From Whitmania pigra (taxonomy: Eukaryota; Annelida; Clitellata; Hirudinida; Haemopidae), in the NCBI GenBank assembly GCA_021613335.1, contig JAJTWR010000365.1, forward strand, positions 2,371,001-2,435,000: 64,000 bases of DNA. The letters run 5' to 3'. Numbering within the stretch: position 1 is the stretch's first letter; each line of letters opens with the position of its first letter. This document shows, one piece after another, positions 24,890 to 39,600 of this stretch. Position numbers and translations under genes: made by a program. The notes beneath the pieces are model-generated. The model was given only the letters and a program-made list of their open reading frames with translations, did no database searches and was not told where the DNA came from.

Positions 24890-25138
24890 AAGAAAGGCTG
24901 GTCAGGACTGGATGAGGAACTTAAGCGAGGATTCAAGAAAAGCCTGAAAGATCAGTCAATTCCTTCAGTGACTTCATCTACAATAAGTGCATCGAGAGAT
25001 TTGGGGTTGTGCATGTCAAACGACCCCAGGAAATGAAGGACTCCAGGCGACAGAGCAAACTCAGACATCTAAAAAGCAAAAAGAAAAAGCTTCACCATCG
25101 GTGGAAAGTGGCTAGAGAGGAGGACTCTCCGTCCTAGG
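24890..25138 (+). pseudogene. LINE fragment (region just upstream of the RT domain)
   Basis: The plus strand reads SDFIYNKCIERFGVVHVKRP, then DSRRQSKLRHLKSKKKKLHH and RWKVAREED, before a stop at 25135-25137. This is the basic, Arg/Lys-rich linker found before the reverse transcriptase in several invertebrate LINE polyproteins. The RT itself is missing or decayed downstream. Confidence 0.5.
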
Positions 25139-25499
25139 GGAGGACGTGAAGAGATGAGTGAGAAACTTGTGCAAATGGTCGGTACACATAGCGACATAAC
25201 CAAGTCCTTCGGCGCAACAAGACCAACGAGTGCCTCTCATAGCCGACGGTAAGAGTTGAGTCCAGAAAGACAAAACCGACAGGAACATCCGGCTGATCAC
25301 TGGATGCGGCCCCCTCCGCCCTTCCCCCGAAAACGTAAGGGGATTCAAAGAGCCTTAAACGTTTGAGGACTGTGGAAACTCTGAGGATGCCTGTTGGAGC
25401 TCCAAGGCAGAGTAACAAGTAATTCATGAGAAACTAAGTAAGTAGACTTAAAGCAGGCAAAGATACACGGCGGGATTAAGGGGGAATCGTTCCTATATG

Positions 25500-25605
25500 C
25501 GTCGGTAATAAAAACATTCGTTGTGTCGTGTTTGCAACCCATCCTGCACTACCAGGGAGCGCTCGAAGGCAGGGTCGATATATAAATGGTGGAAGTGCCT
25601 GTCCA
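25500..25605 (+). mobile_element. Degraded tRNA-derived SINE copy
   Basis: The segment GTGTCGTGTTTGCAACCC, then CCTGCACTACC, GAGCGCTCGAAGG and ATATATAAATGG matches the middle and 3' half of the SINE at 48613-48807. The A-box half is lost and the B box is mutated. Confidence 0.55.
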
Positions 25606-26177
25606 AATCATCTCAGTTATGCAACGGACTATAATCAAATAAATGAAGTTGAGGGCAAACGGGAATTTGGCCATCCATTATTTCGAATCAGGTGCGGGAA
25701 TACTGGCTGAAAAGGTGTGAATCAACAGTTCAACATTTTTTTGAAAGTTTGTTCTCAGCGCACTCGATGCAGCAACCCAGAAATGACTGCAATATATAGA
25801 ATTATATATGTGCAAGCTTGGGCTCTTACGTCGTAAAAATCATACGGTTAAGTCATAACCTGTTTGTGCTTCTCTTCCTCCAATGGATGTGTTTACTGCT
25901 TCACGTGCTGATTGAACATCTGAAGGCAACGATTGCTTTCATTAAGAAGTTAAAAGTAATGGGGCTAGTTGATACGGAGCTGACACAACAGGTCTAGAGT
26001 CTAGAGCATTACTGGAGATCAGTGTTGAAACGAACAGTTAGTGTTATTAAATTTATGACTGAGCGTGGCTTAGCATTCAGATGTGACATCGAATTTGTTG
26101 GATCACCTAGCAATAGAAAACTTTTGAGTATTTTTGGTATACAAAGGCAAAAGATGTTAAATGTTTTGGGTTTAGGC

Positions 26178-26209
26178 TAATAACTTAACAATTTAGGGTT
26201 TGGGTTAGG
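26178..26209 (-). repeat. Telomere-like repeat, right arm of an inverted pair
   Basis: TTAGGGTTTGGGTTAGG (26193-26209) is the exact reverse complement of 22319-22335. TAATAACTTAA (26178-26188) is the reverse complement of 22345-22355. Confidence 0.6.
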
Positions 26210-26220
26210 TTGTAATTATA

Positions 26221-27606
26221 AGGTTATAATTTTTTCCTATTTAAATACTTGGATCCGCATGCTATGCCTTAAACAGGTAAGGGTTCGTGGTCCAAAGTCT
26301 GAAAACCGTCGAGCCAGGCAATGCCTGATTATAAAGCTCAATCTGATTTGTTGCAACATAGTGATAAGACGACTGTTGCCAGTAATCCAAAATACATCTA
26401 GCTTTGGTGAAATGCAACACTCGTGTTCCAGCTCAGTTGAGAAAACAAAACTCCTATACAATATGTAATTTTGTTTATAGCATTTAAATGCCATGAAAGA
26501 AAAACCACTACTACATTTTTGCAGTGAATGCCACAACCATTTCATCACGCTTATAATAAAATTTTAAATATTTTACACATTATATGCTAGCATTTGAAAA
26601 TCCTTGACAACAACCAGTGCGCAACCCAGGCAAATTGGCTCACCGATTGACAACAAATTAAGACCGTGAAAGTGTTACTGGCAGCAGCATGTACGCCTGT
26701 GCACCTCTTAATGCTAAAGCAATCAACCCTCACAAAAAATCTTACAAAACCTAGCCTCAACAAATTGATTAAATCCTAGGTTTATTACAACAAAGTCCAC
26801 ATTCCATGATGATGCTCAATTTAGACAAGTCATGAATTAACTTGTATCCTTACTGTTTTCAAGAATATCCACAAGATTTAATCAAAAAAGATCAAACTAA
26901 ACAATCCCACACTTTGACAGCAATCCTTAGGTTTCTCATTGAGTTAAGCAACTATTTGAAAACCATTAACAAGGGGCATCACAAAACAATTTCCTTCACA
27001 GTCAAACTAAAGGGATTGAGTGATAATTATTCCTACTGAGTTAACTCATTAAATTTTCTGAGAATTTGAACTTAGAAGAAATTGAAGTCTAATTTATGCA
27101 GACTAATTTATATGCCTGGGATGCTACATATCAATACCTAACCAATCAAAAATGAGATTCTGGTCTCTTGGGAAAGCTTCTAACACACACCAGTTTCACA
27201 AGAACATAAATGTTAGTAAAATTTCATAACAAGATGAAGCCATTCCCAGCCAAGGTAACTCTTAAAATTTGACATATTATTCAAAAGCAGACAGTGAAGA
27301 ATCTCCTAACCTCACAGATTACACTAGTAAAGAGAATAACACCTTTGGCCTAACTGCTGGTTGATTGTTCACCATCAACCCGATTATAAAATCCATTTTC
27401 TCTCTCTACATTAAAACAAATCCCATAATATGTTAAAAGCAATTTATGCACATCGCAACAGTTACTCCTCCGATCAACAACGCACAATAAATATTTGGAA
27501 ACAGTCAAGAACTAATTATTCGATGATATTTAAATCGGCACAATGTGAATTTTCAAAAATAAAAACCATTCAATTAAACAGTAATTCTATACAGTCACTA
27601 GATGGG
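26221..27606. other. Intergenic, downstream of spen
   Basis: AT-rich sequence without a recognised gene. The ORFs at 26237-26548 (minus) and 26259-26468 (plus) overlap each other and resemble nothing known to me. Confidence 0.45.
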
Positions 27607-27612
27607 TTTATT
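27607..27612 (-). promoter_or_regulatory. Poly(A) signal AATAAA for spen
   Basis: The minus strand reads AATAAA 29 bases after the spen stop codon (27641-27643), implying a very short 3' UTR if it is used. Confidence 0.5.
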
Positions 27613-27640
27613 TAACAAATCAGCTGGAGATAGGCATAGT

Positions 27641-30600
27641 TCAGCATGTTGTGATTATGATAAGAAGATATCCCCCTTCCACCAAATTTTGAACAACATC
27701 AGGCGGGAGACGGCTGAGGTTGCTAACAGAGAAATCGCATGGAGGGAAGATGTGCACCACATAAGCTGTCTGTAACAAAAATATTATCGATTTTCATAAT
27801 GATGCAATGTAGTGAATAGTAACAAAATAATTTATACATGTGCATGGAAAATTATAAATATAAAAACCTGAGTAGAATTTGGTTGCAAAATATTGACGAT
27901 GCCAGCAGCTTGTTTTTGTTGAAGATAATGGATAAAGAATGTTTGTAGATTGTGACTCTGAGTCATTATCTCAACTGGATCCCTCCCACAAGGTACAGCA
28001 AGCAACATCGAAAAGTCAGATTCATTCTAAGAGATAATATTATTACAATTAATATTATTCACAATCTAAAACCAAATGCTAGCATACACATTACATAACT
28101 TAACTTAGCACCACTATTAATGATTTCGTATGTGTGCATATTAGGGTGCCAATAAAAACTTTTGAATTGTTAATTCGCTCCCTTGGAATTCTCTACTTAC
28201 AAAAAAGAATGTTTACTGGTGCCAAAATGTCTTGAAAAAATCATAAAAAAGCATTGAAAGTCAAGCCATGTTTAGGCATACATATTGCACACAAATCCTG
28301 TGTGACTCAATTCAGATATTAATACTTAATTCTGTAATTTACCAAACACAGAAAATTCAAATGTTTAAGCCTAAAATTGCATAAAGGACTTTCAAATGAT
28401 CTCCACATCAAAGAAAGATAGATCCACAAGTACATCACCCAAGTAAGACTAATGGCACACCTCCCAATGTTCCATTTGTGAAACATCAGGATTTTGTCAT
28501 TATGCTTCACCAGTTCCATCTGTGACAAGGTAATATCATGGCACCACTATCTGATACCTTAACAGTAAGTTCAGCTTACTAAGCTGCTCAACATTCTCTC
28601 TACCAGTTAGAGCAGGTAGCATCTTGCCATTCCAATATACCTGTTGGACCATCTATATCAAATGCTTCCTTAATGTACTCTGAAAATGTTTCTATTTCAG
28701 CATATATTTTATTGGCACCCTAGTATATATGCATATTAGATCTCATGGAACATTGATTTTGGTTGCAAAATGAGAAAATAGTTAAAAATGTCAAGCATCA
28801 AATAACAAGCTCAGATGGTTGTGCATTTGTTCACAAAGTGAAATAAATGAATAGCAATGTTTCTTGACCAAAGTGCAACTGTTAGCCTTAGGAACAGATG
28901 TATATATCTAAAAACAATTCTGATACTTCCATGTGGAACTTTCTAATTCCTACTGATACTGCCATTCATTCACCTATTTCTAAGTTCATTAAAAATAATC
29001 TTCCAAACCATTCTTTTCGTAACTTGTTCCAATTGAGTGGGCTCCAGTCTCATCCTTTGTGCAATCCTCAAAGGTGCGACATTATCTGGAAGCGAAGCCT
29101 GAACAAGATTTTTGCTGCCACAAACGTAGTGCATCTGGACATGAGCACTGTCATTTTTCAAGGCTAACAAACCTTGCCAAACTACTGGCAATTTCTAAAA
29201 ATAAATAATTTCAAATATTAGTGATCTAACTATTCACACTAATTTCATTAAATTTGAAGAATTCAATATAAACCTGTGCCAGAATGGCTAAACCTCTATC
29301 CAAATTTTCAGGATTTGGTCTTGTTTGCTGAATCATGGATTGCGACATATGTGCTGACAAATTAATTCCCTGTGAAGGTTGACCTTGCTGGCCATGATTG
29401 ATAATCGGGTCAGTTGGAAGAGCTTGAATAATGGGAGTGACCATTCGATTGCCAGCAACAAAAAATTCCAACTGAGAGCTGTTCGAAATGTGATGCAAAT
29501 TTACATGCTGCGTTGGAGCAGCATACTGAAATACGGCCGCAGGCTGAACCATGCGTTGTTGTTGCACCGAGGCATTTAGTAGCAAAGACTTTTCCAAAGC
29601 CAACTGTTGCTGCTGCGGAGGAATTAATACTGCAGATCCCAGTATTCCCACCGGTGGAGAGGTCAAACCAGGGAAGAGATTTATAGCAGGCTGTTGTGTT
29701 GTGCTATCAAGTGAAACAGATTGATTTTGAACTGGCTGGCCAGCTGACCCAACAACACCAAGCATGAGAGATGGCTGCTGCATCGTGTTTCCTGGTGTTT
29801 TGGGCTCAGCTCTTGAAAAGTTAGAGGATAATCTAGGCTCTTTAATGGTGAATGGCATCCTGTGCTGGCCTACCATAATGGAAGATTGATCCATGCATGA
29901 AGATGACGACAAGGGTTGCTGTTGCTGCATTGCCATTATAGGCCTGATGTACAGCTGCTGTTGCCGGCAATCTCCTTTGGTCAATACAGGTCTAGGAATG
30001 TTTTGCATTCCCTCATTTGCATCTGAAGAAGTGACTGTAAGGTTGGCCACCTTGAGCATTTGAGAACTTGAAGCCACACTTGGAGAGGAAGCAAGGCTAG
30101 TAGTGGAAGGCCTGACAGTTCCTAAAATCAATTTAAATCTCTGTCAGAAAATAGGATTTAAGAAGTAAGATTATCTAGTCAGTTAATTATATTATAACCT
30201 AAATAACTCACCCTGCTGGGATGTATCTAATATTTTGGGGGATATCTGACGAGGCAAACTCTCCTTAATAGTATAAGCTTGTTGCTCAACCTTCATCTGA
30301 CCTCTGAACACTAAACTTCTATTGAAAAGATCTTGTTGTTGGATAAAAGAATTGCTGGCTTGCCTATTGTTTGAACTGCTTGGGATTTGGATGTGAGCTG
30401 ATGAACTGCTAGGTCGTAATTGGTACTGTAATGAATGTACAGGCTGCCCTAGTAAATTCTGCTGCACAGCAATTGTACCAACAGTATCAGTAACTTGCAA
30501 TCTATTCTGATTTGAGGGGATCATCTTCTCCTTAATAAATAAAATTTGAAAATTTATTATATTCTCATCATAAAAAAGAATCATGCATTTGCAAAACAAT

Positions 30601-33600
30601 ACTCATACTGTCGACTGAGAATGTCTCTGATGGAAGGATTGTGTATTTGCTGAACTCTGCTGAAATATATGTTGTTGCACTTGCATCTGACATTGTTGGA
30701 CTCCTTGCAAAAATCATGACAACATTTGATAATTCAGATTTCAAAACAACAAAACATTTTTTTTTTGCAAACCTGTTGTAGCAGTAGCACTACTTTGTGT
30801 AGATGGCCTAAATATTATCGGTGCAGCATCTACAGATGGTCGAACCTGCTGTGGGCCCAGGGGTCTATGCTGTGGAAGCATTTCAGGATTAACAGTTAAT
30901 GATTGCTGCATCTGCGAGGATGCTAGCTGTCGGGCTGCAGCCACACCTGCCGAATACATCTGCAGTTGTTGAAATGATGGTATATTATTGTTAGACACCT
31001 GAAACGATACAAATAATAATAATTCAGAAACTGAGTTTTAAAATAACAACAAAATATTGTGGTACTTGAACAAGTCCAGATCCAGTCATTATAGTAATGT
31101 TCTGAGACTGAGATGGAAGATCTGGAGACAGAGCTATCGAAACATTTTGACCACCACCATGTACGGAGGTAGCCATTGCATTTTGAGAGACTGATCCCGG
31201 TACATTGTGAGAATATAAATGTTCCTGAGGATATGACTGACACGGCGTTGCAGCAAATGTTGTAAAAACGCAAGTAGAATTACAGTGAGATGGCTGAAGC
31301 AATGCACTTGGGTCATCTTTGGTTTTGATTTTCAACTTCTTTTGAGATGAATAATAATCAGCCTCGAACCCTCTATCAAAATTACCTTTAGCTACCTCTT
31401 CGATGATGCGTTCCACATTGCTTTGACATGATGGAATAAAGCTTGAGGATTCAGATGAAGGACAAGATTGTGATTCAAGGTTACTTGAGTTGGACTGCAA
31501 TGCAGATATTGAACTAGATGCACAGAATGATTCAGAGCTTTGAATTATTGATTCATGAAGAAATTGAGCAGGTGCCAAAGCCAAATCATGCCCTGATGGA
31601 CATGATACTGAATGCTGCACAGATGATTCCTTTAAAATATTTGTATGTAATTGCTCTGATACGATATCATCATCCTTGGTAAGCTTATGCTGAATATCTA
31701 ACTTCGCCTTCTTGCTAGGTAAAGAGGTCTCATCCTCACAGTCATTTAATCTCTTCTTAGAATTGTCTATCACTTCATCTGAGAAAGAATTATCAACTAA
31801 ATTAGTTGATGGTTCTGTGGTGGCAACATCCTCATGACAAACAGGCTCATCACATCTAAAAGTCTGACCAACACATTGGGATTGTTCAGGTTTGAATGTG
31901 CTTATAAAATGACCTGAAAACTCCTTGGGTTTTGTATTTTCTCTACAACTGTCTTTGACAACTTTTTCAGAAACAGCTTCACTTTTCTCTATGTTTAACA
32001 TCTCATTATTACTACCAGAATCTTCAGCTACATTCTGCTTAATCGTGTCTGATGTAGGAATATCACAATCCATCTTGAGAGGTCCTTTAGAAATGTGTTC
32101 ACTGCTAGGATTGGTTGTGTCGCACGTGTCATTTCCAGGAACAACATCAGTAATTTCAGGTAGAATATTCTCATTCTTTTTTTCAAGAAGCAATGATACT
32201 TGATCAAATTTAAGTTCTTCGCCATCTCTAAATAAGCTTTTAATGGCCAGATCAAGTTCTTCAGTGTTATTATCTGTATCAACATCATCAAATACTGGTT
32301 CACTCACTTCAGATTCTTGACAACTTTTGTTTGACAACGAATCCATATTTGATACACTTGCATCTTTCTTATCACTGCATACATCTAATGTGGTTTTTTG
32401 TATAGAATCTTGCTTTGAGATGTCTGATCCTACGATATTATCAACAGGTATTCCAGAAGAGGAATCAGATGAAACTTCATTTTGCATCTTACTTTCTTTA
32501 GATAATCTAAAAGATGTTTCCTCAAATCCAGGTAAAGTAGTCACATAAGAATCATCATCCATTTGCTCCAACAAAGCATCATCACTAAAGCAGTCCCTAA
32601 TATCTAACTTCTCAGTTTGGGTTTCTGTGGGTTTAGTGTCCACAGAAGATTCTTTGTCATTTGACCTTTCCTGGAATTCTAATAAACACTCACCAGGCTG
32701 ATCACTCCCTTCATGTTTGATATCCTTAGCAATTGCATACTCTTCACACTTTAGTGGCACAGGATGATGATCATTGAGATCCAAATCTTTTTCTAAGTAT
32801 GGGAAAGAACTAGCATCTTTTTCAAGCAACAAAATATTTTTTGATTCACTGCATGTCAAATCCTCAGAAGCAGAAGACTGTGTTGAATTAAGTAAATCAT
32901 CCTTGCCTGAAAGAGATTCTGTTGTTTTATTTTTTGAATTCTGATTAACACAAAGTGGAGAACTATTGATCTCCAACTTAGAGTCTGCCTTCAAAAATTT
33001 TGCCTTATCAGATAGAAATTTTTTTGGCTTAGGTGACATATCCTGATTTGACTCATCCGAAGAGCTATCTGAAAAAATTCTCCTTTTGGTTGGAAGAGAT
33101 CTAAAAAATCCAGCAGTTTTTTTCTTTGATTTCCTTGCAATAACATCCTTGTCATCCTCTCCACTGAAATCCGATGACGATACATCAGATGAAGAACTAG
33201 AGATACGCTTTTGTCTAGATTTTAGTTTGCTAATGTTAGAACAATCAGCATTTGAATCACTGTCATTGGAGCTGAGTCTGAGGGATGTTTTTCTTGATGG
33301 ACACCTCTTAGTTGAAGCCTTTATGAAAATAAAGAAATAACTTCACTCAATATGTAAAACTTTCACAAAGCAAAGTTAAAAGAACTGCATCTAAACAATA
33401 TGTTATTAATTTGCTTAGGCAATCGGTTTAATAAAGTAGGAAACATACCTTGAGCAGTTTTAAAGACCTCGTCCTTTCTTCTTTGCTTTTGGAGACGTTA
33501 GCCTCTTTGTTAGATCTCCTTTTAACCATGTCATACATAGATACATATTGTTCTCCGATATCATCATTTGATCCAAGTTCCTGCAGCAGAGCCTTTACTT

Positions 33601-36600
33601 CGCGCTTTTCTTCTGGCTTTTTATCTTTTGAGGCAGAATTAGTAACATTTGGTTTGGAACATTTTTTCATAGCTTCTTGTATTACAGCTCTGTTTGTTGA
33701 GACACCCAATTTCACTTTACTTTTTTTTTCATCTTTTGACATAACAGAAGATTTGGGCAATGTTCTTAAATCTTTGCCTTCATCATTTGCAGTCTTTACT
33801 GTTAACTTTTGTTTCACAATGGTTTTTTCACTTTTGTGCACTGGCTGATATTTATCACCATGTGTTTTATCTTTTGGTAAATCTTCTATCTTTTTTGGTT
33901 GAACTTCTTGTAAGGACTTTGATTTTAAAGGTACTTTTTGATTCTTGCTTATGTTCGACATTGACTTTGCATCCTTTTTAGAATCTTTGGTGTCAAGAGT
34001 TGATAAATTACTCTTCATTAAGGATTTACTTTTCTTGTCAGAATCATCTTTAGGATCATCAAATGTTGGCTTAGCTACAACCGACTTCTTTTCTTTTGGT
34101 GTAATCCTTTCATCTCCATCCATATTCTCTTTAGCCTTCGAGTCAGCGACACATCCCGACTTAGAACCACCTTCAAATTCCTTTTTATGTGTAATATTTG
34201 CACTTCCACCATCTGCAAGCTTGGATTTTCTTTCAGAAATGATAGGCTTGTTTAAAACATTCTTATTCTTAGATGGTTGGCCCAGATTATGCGATTTCAC
34301 CAATGTTTTTGCTGACAAAGCCTTGTTGCAGTTTTTAGTGAGAGAGTTGCCAGCAAGAGCATTATTAGGTTTTTGAGATGTCTTGTTACAAATTGTTTCA
34401 GGTTTGCCATCCACCATTAATATTTTTCCTGGTTGCTTCGGAAATGCATCTACAGGAATATCTGATTTTCGTTTAGCAGAGTGATCTTGTAAGAATGCAT
34501 CACTACGAGAGGTTTCCACCAAAATATTTGAATTATCCTCAGACATACCTTGCTTTTTCAAAATAGAAACTGGAGGCATTGCTTCTTTAGACTTTGAAGC
34601 CATCTGGGAAACTACATCACATGAATCACTAAACTGACTAACTTGATCGTCATTTGAAATGACTGAAACACATGGCTTTGATGAAGCAGAAACAAATTCC
34701 AATGGTCTAGCTATTCTCCTAGGGTCACCTGATAGGAAAGAGCTAGGCACGGGCATTTTCAAAGGATTATCAGGATGCACTTTTTGACCTGCATCACCTC
34801 CTTTTGTTGTTGCCATCAGGGAAGCATTGCATATGTTCATATGATTCAAAGAGGACTTGGTAGCCAAGCCACTGATCAAAGTCATGGAAGAGTTTGAAGC
34901 CCAAGCTTTCAGACCAGAGTACAAGTTAGATGTTGCATTCTGGGAAACTGGCAAATCAGGTTGAGATGCACAAGTGTAATAGCAAGAATTATCATTAAAA
35001 TTGATAGCACCACTCTCAGTGTTATTCTGTGTAATCTTATCAAGCATTTCAAGCCTTTGAGTGTCTTGATCAAATATGCTACTCCTTGAAAGTAGAATTT
35101 TTGCTAGATCAGATGGCTCAGTTCGTGTTTGTTCAGGCAAAACGTTAGAAGTACCGTGGTCTTTTCTGTGTCGCTTGTATTTTTCTCTATAATCAAGACT
35201 ACCTACTGCGCTAGCACCTGTTTGATTAATATCAGACTGCAAAAAACCAGATGAAGAAATCTTTGAGGATCCCTGTTGTATCCTACTTAATTTCTCATCC
35301 AATGCTCTTATTCTTTCCTCGAGAGAAGTATCATCTTCCAAATTCTCTCCTGAATCTAACTTCAGATCATCTAACACCGACACCATAAAGTCATCATTGC
35401 TTTGTCTTTGAAAATCCAAACTAATAGATTTTGAAGGAGCTGGAGGACGTTCAGTGTTGATTTTTGTAGATTCATTTTTAATGCTGATACACAAATCTCC
35501 AGATGTTGTTTCACTTGCCTTAGGTAGTGTTTGCTCTGATGATTTATCAGAATTTGCTGCATCGCTTGTACATTCACATTTATGATTGTTAATTACTTTG
35601 TTATCTTCCTCCTCTGACAAAATATTAGGAGATTTTGGCACCTCAAATTTAATAGATTCCTTAACCAAAAGGTTAGATTTTCTATCTGCTGAATCTTCAC
35701 TCTTTTCAGAATCATCTAAAGATATTCTTTTCCTTAAAGACGGTAAATCAAATGCAAACCTAGGCAGTGGGAGGCTCATTACCTCTCTGACTTTCCTTGA
35801 TTTTTCAACATTTCTGGGTTCACATGATTTTTCCTTATTGTCATTCACAGAATCTTTGTCAATATTTGACTGGTCATTGCAATGCTCAATGTCAATTGCA
35901 TCAACAACATCCACAAAATCATTTTCTGATTTAGCTCTTGTATAGTTAAGGTCACCTGATAATGCCATAACTTTCTCACTGTTGTGGTCTAAACCATTTG
36001 GGCTAGGACAGTTGTCCATCATTTCATCATTTTTGTTATTACAATCTTCATCTTTTTCAGATAAATTTCCCACTTTTGAATATTTAAATCTATTTGAATT
36101 AATATTCTCATCTTGTGTTGATTTTGTAGCACAAAAGCCTACAGGGCTAGTTATACATTCCACCTTGGTTACGGTTGTACTTTTTTTTTTGTAATGTAGG
36201 TCTTTGGCAGATGAAATATTGGAGTTTTCAAGTCCAATCTGAGAAGTTGATATGTTCAACTTATCAAATGAATCATCTGAGCAACTCCTACTCAGCACTT
36301 TTTGGTCTTTGATCTCTTTGGAAATGTCAGCTCCAGCGTTACCATCATCAGAATCAGCTTCCTCTCTATCACATTCATCATCCTGTTCAGGATCTATTGC
36401 ATCTTCCTCCATTGCCTCCAACAATTTTATCAATTCTTGTTTTTTCTTAACAAGAACATCCACTTCATCACTAGACTTAGACATGGAGTCTCCTGATTCC
36501 GAGTTAAGACTTATTAGTGAATCAGATGATGAAATGGAAGATGAGCGTGAACTGTCATCGGTATAGTTTTTAGTTTTTCTAGATTTAGAATTCAACGAGT

Positions 36601-39600
36601 CTTTAGATTTAATATGTTTGTGGGGGGAAATGGTTCTGCATTTGTTTTTCTCTGATTCAGGATACAAGTTTACATCACTCCAGTTATCTATGCTTTCATC
36701 AATCTTCTGGTGAGACAAGCTGCTATTTGGAGCATCATTGCTCAAGCGATTGGGCCTTTTTCCCTTTTTCAAAGATGGTGTATAACAAAGCATAGGACTT
36801 TGGACTTTCTTTTTGAAGGCAACTATCTTTGCATCTGTAGCACAGGGTACAGGGCTCTTTTCTTTGTGGTGATGCCTGATTCTCTTCCTTTCAGATTTCT
36901 TACAAGGTTCCCTTTCTTCTAACAGTTCCCATTCTTCTGTATATCTTATGTCATCATCTCTTGAACCAGATGTTTCCACAAGTCCTCGATACATACTTCT
37001 TTGCCTTTCCAGGGAAAGGCTTCTTTCTTTTATGTTTCTACTTATGGCAAGAGAATCTTTTTCATATAACTGTTCAAACGATGCCTTGAATGAAGATCTT
37101 GTTCCCAAACTAAAGAAATTATAAAAATTGTTTTGATAAATATAGATATAATGCATTACATTATAACCAACCAATTCTCTCTTCTTTGCTCAAAGCCATC
37201 ATAGAAAGGTAACCTTGAGGCAGAAGCTCGTCCGGGTTGAAAATATGGCCGTCCGGCATATCCACCTCTAGCTACAGAAGGTCCCTCATATGGGAAAAAT
37301 CGATTTCTTGTTTGATTTGGATCAAAGGACCTACAAAATTATTATCAATAATCAATATCAATGTCTAATAAATATAAGAAAAATAATAATCATACCATTG
37401 TCGTGCAAATTCACATCCTTCAAATGAGTGAGATCCCCTGCTTATTCTGTCTTCAGGCCTATCCCCAGGTCTTAGTTGACCAGATTGCTCCATTGCATCC
37501 AAAAACAAATTTTGGCAATCCCTGCTTGCAAAGTCAACTTGAATTCTTTTATCATTCACAATTCTTCCTTTTAAATCCTTTACAGCCACAAAGGCCTGAT
37601 CAACATTATCATAGTATGCTAGGGCTCTCGTTGTTTTACGATCAATGTACAGGGCAGATACACAACCATAGCATGACAGATGCTGAAGTGCCAAATACTT
37701 CTCTGAAACAGTGTCCGAAATTCCTTCAATCCAGACACATGTTGTTGGCATGCTCTTTCCAAATCCAACCTTGAGTTGAGAATCAAATCAATGTAAAATG
37801 TAACAAACATTAAAATTAGGAAGAAGCACCTCAGGAAGCTTATATACTCAAAACAAATAACTGCTAAATTATTCAAAACTAATTTTTTCCAGTATATTTT
37901 AGTTTGAAGATATTGTTGAGATAAGCTAATCATTTGCAATATTACAAAAATAATCCAAAAATAACTTTAAGTTGACCTAGATGTTAATTTAAATTATCCT
38001 ATAAATGCATTATCAACAAATACTTAGGCTAACATTCGCAACTCTCTATTTAAAAATTATCACCTTTACTTTACTATTATTAATATGTTCATCTTCCAAA
38101 TCTTTCAGGGCCTGAACTACAGATCTAATGTTGTCAAATTGAATGAAGGCATAGCATGTTCCTTGGCTTTGATTTTTGATATCTATGTCCTTGGAAAAAA
38201 TATATAGTTAAAATGCAAGGAATTACACAGTAATGCAAAAAGTATTTACTATTATGTAGCCATATTTAGTTAGATTATCCCTCAAAAGCTCTTTAGTGGT
38301 AGACCTGTCCAAATTCCCAACAAACAGCGTCCTAGATGCTTTAGGGTGATATTCATCTTGTTCATCTTGCTGGCGAAACTCAGCTTTAACATCTTTTATA
38401 ACATAAAGGTCATTCATTTTAATTAGGTCGAATCATTTTATACTAATTTACAAATATTTCTTAAACCTAAGCCTTCATGTGGAAACACTTGCAGTATAGC
38501 TCCAAAAAACTTCTTGTCATGAGATGCCTCCAATGCTTTGGCAGCATCTTCAGCTCTGAAAAATAATACAATGTCTTGACAATGCATTTTAATAAAAATG
38601 CTTCATAGATTCACATGAAAGGGAATAAACCAACTTCTTAAAGCTGACAATGGCATGTCTTTCTTCGCCTTGCCCAATGACATTAATTGAAAGCACTTTG
38701 CCATATTTTTTATAGTCATGATATAAACCATCTCTAATACTTGAATCTGTAGATCTCGTAGGGAATCCTTGGAACAACATACCCAAAGGCTTGTTTAAAG
38801 ATTCATCATATTTTGTAGATGGAACACTGGAAGATAGTTTTTGGGAACTGTGCAATTGAGAGTGGATTGAAGAGCTAAAAGTTAGCAGAAACGTTAACAT
38901 ATTAAAATATACCAATATCACAATATAAGCAAAAATCTAATAATAACTCAAATTTATTGTAATGCCAGCACTACAAAAACCTTTAATAATGTGAATTTAG
39001 CATTACTTAGCAAATAATTCATTCTTACTTCAAAAACTCAATGGGTCATGTGAGGACCTTCTTAATGCAGAAACTATATTTTGATAAAAGCCAGCAATAA
39101 CCCACATTTAAAATTATCATCAATAATATAGCGATTATCAAATGCACAAAAAATAGTCTTTTGAATCAATCTATTTCAAATATACTTTCTTAATAAATCA
39201 TTTTTATCATTTGTCAAATTATTAAGCTTTGATGTAACAAAAATAAAACAAATTTAACAAAAACACTTAAAAGATACTATTGATTAGCCACTATAAAATT
39301 AGTGACTTCAGAGGCTTATCAACGTTATAAAAGCGATAGGTAATCCAATTGCAATAGAAAATAGGTCAAAATAATTATTTTCCATTTCAATTTATGAAGT
39401 TATTTTCTCATACATACATTGCTACCAAACCATTCATTAACATATTTGAAAACTATCACCATATATATTATAAAAAATTCAATAAATTCCTTCAAAAGAT
39501 TGCAGAGCATATTTTTTGCTTATACAGTGACACTGTAAAAGGCAATATGAAGTGCACACAATTAAACTATTGCTTTAGAGCAAAATGCAAGAACACAATC

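Noticed and set aside
25112..25427. Two overlapping minus-strand ORFs (78 and 97 codons)
   Set aside because: They oppose the LINE-like plus-strand remnant, overlap each other in different frames, and match no family.
28898..29167. Plus-strand ORF of 89 codons
   Set aside because: Antisense shadow of the SPOC-coding exon 29009-29194.
33945..34376. Long plus-strand ORFs inside the spen exons (also 33450-33848, 35586-35945, 31925-32203, 36252-36566)
   Set aside because: They are antisense shadows of the Ser/Lys/Asp-rich spen coding sequence and show Ser/Leu/Phe-rich composition typical of such mirrors.
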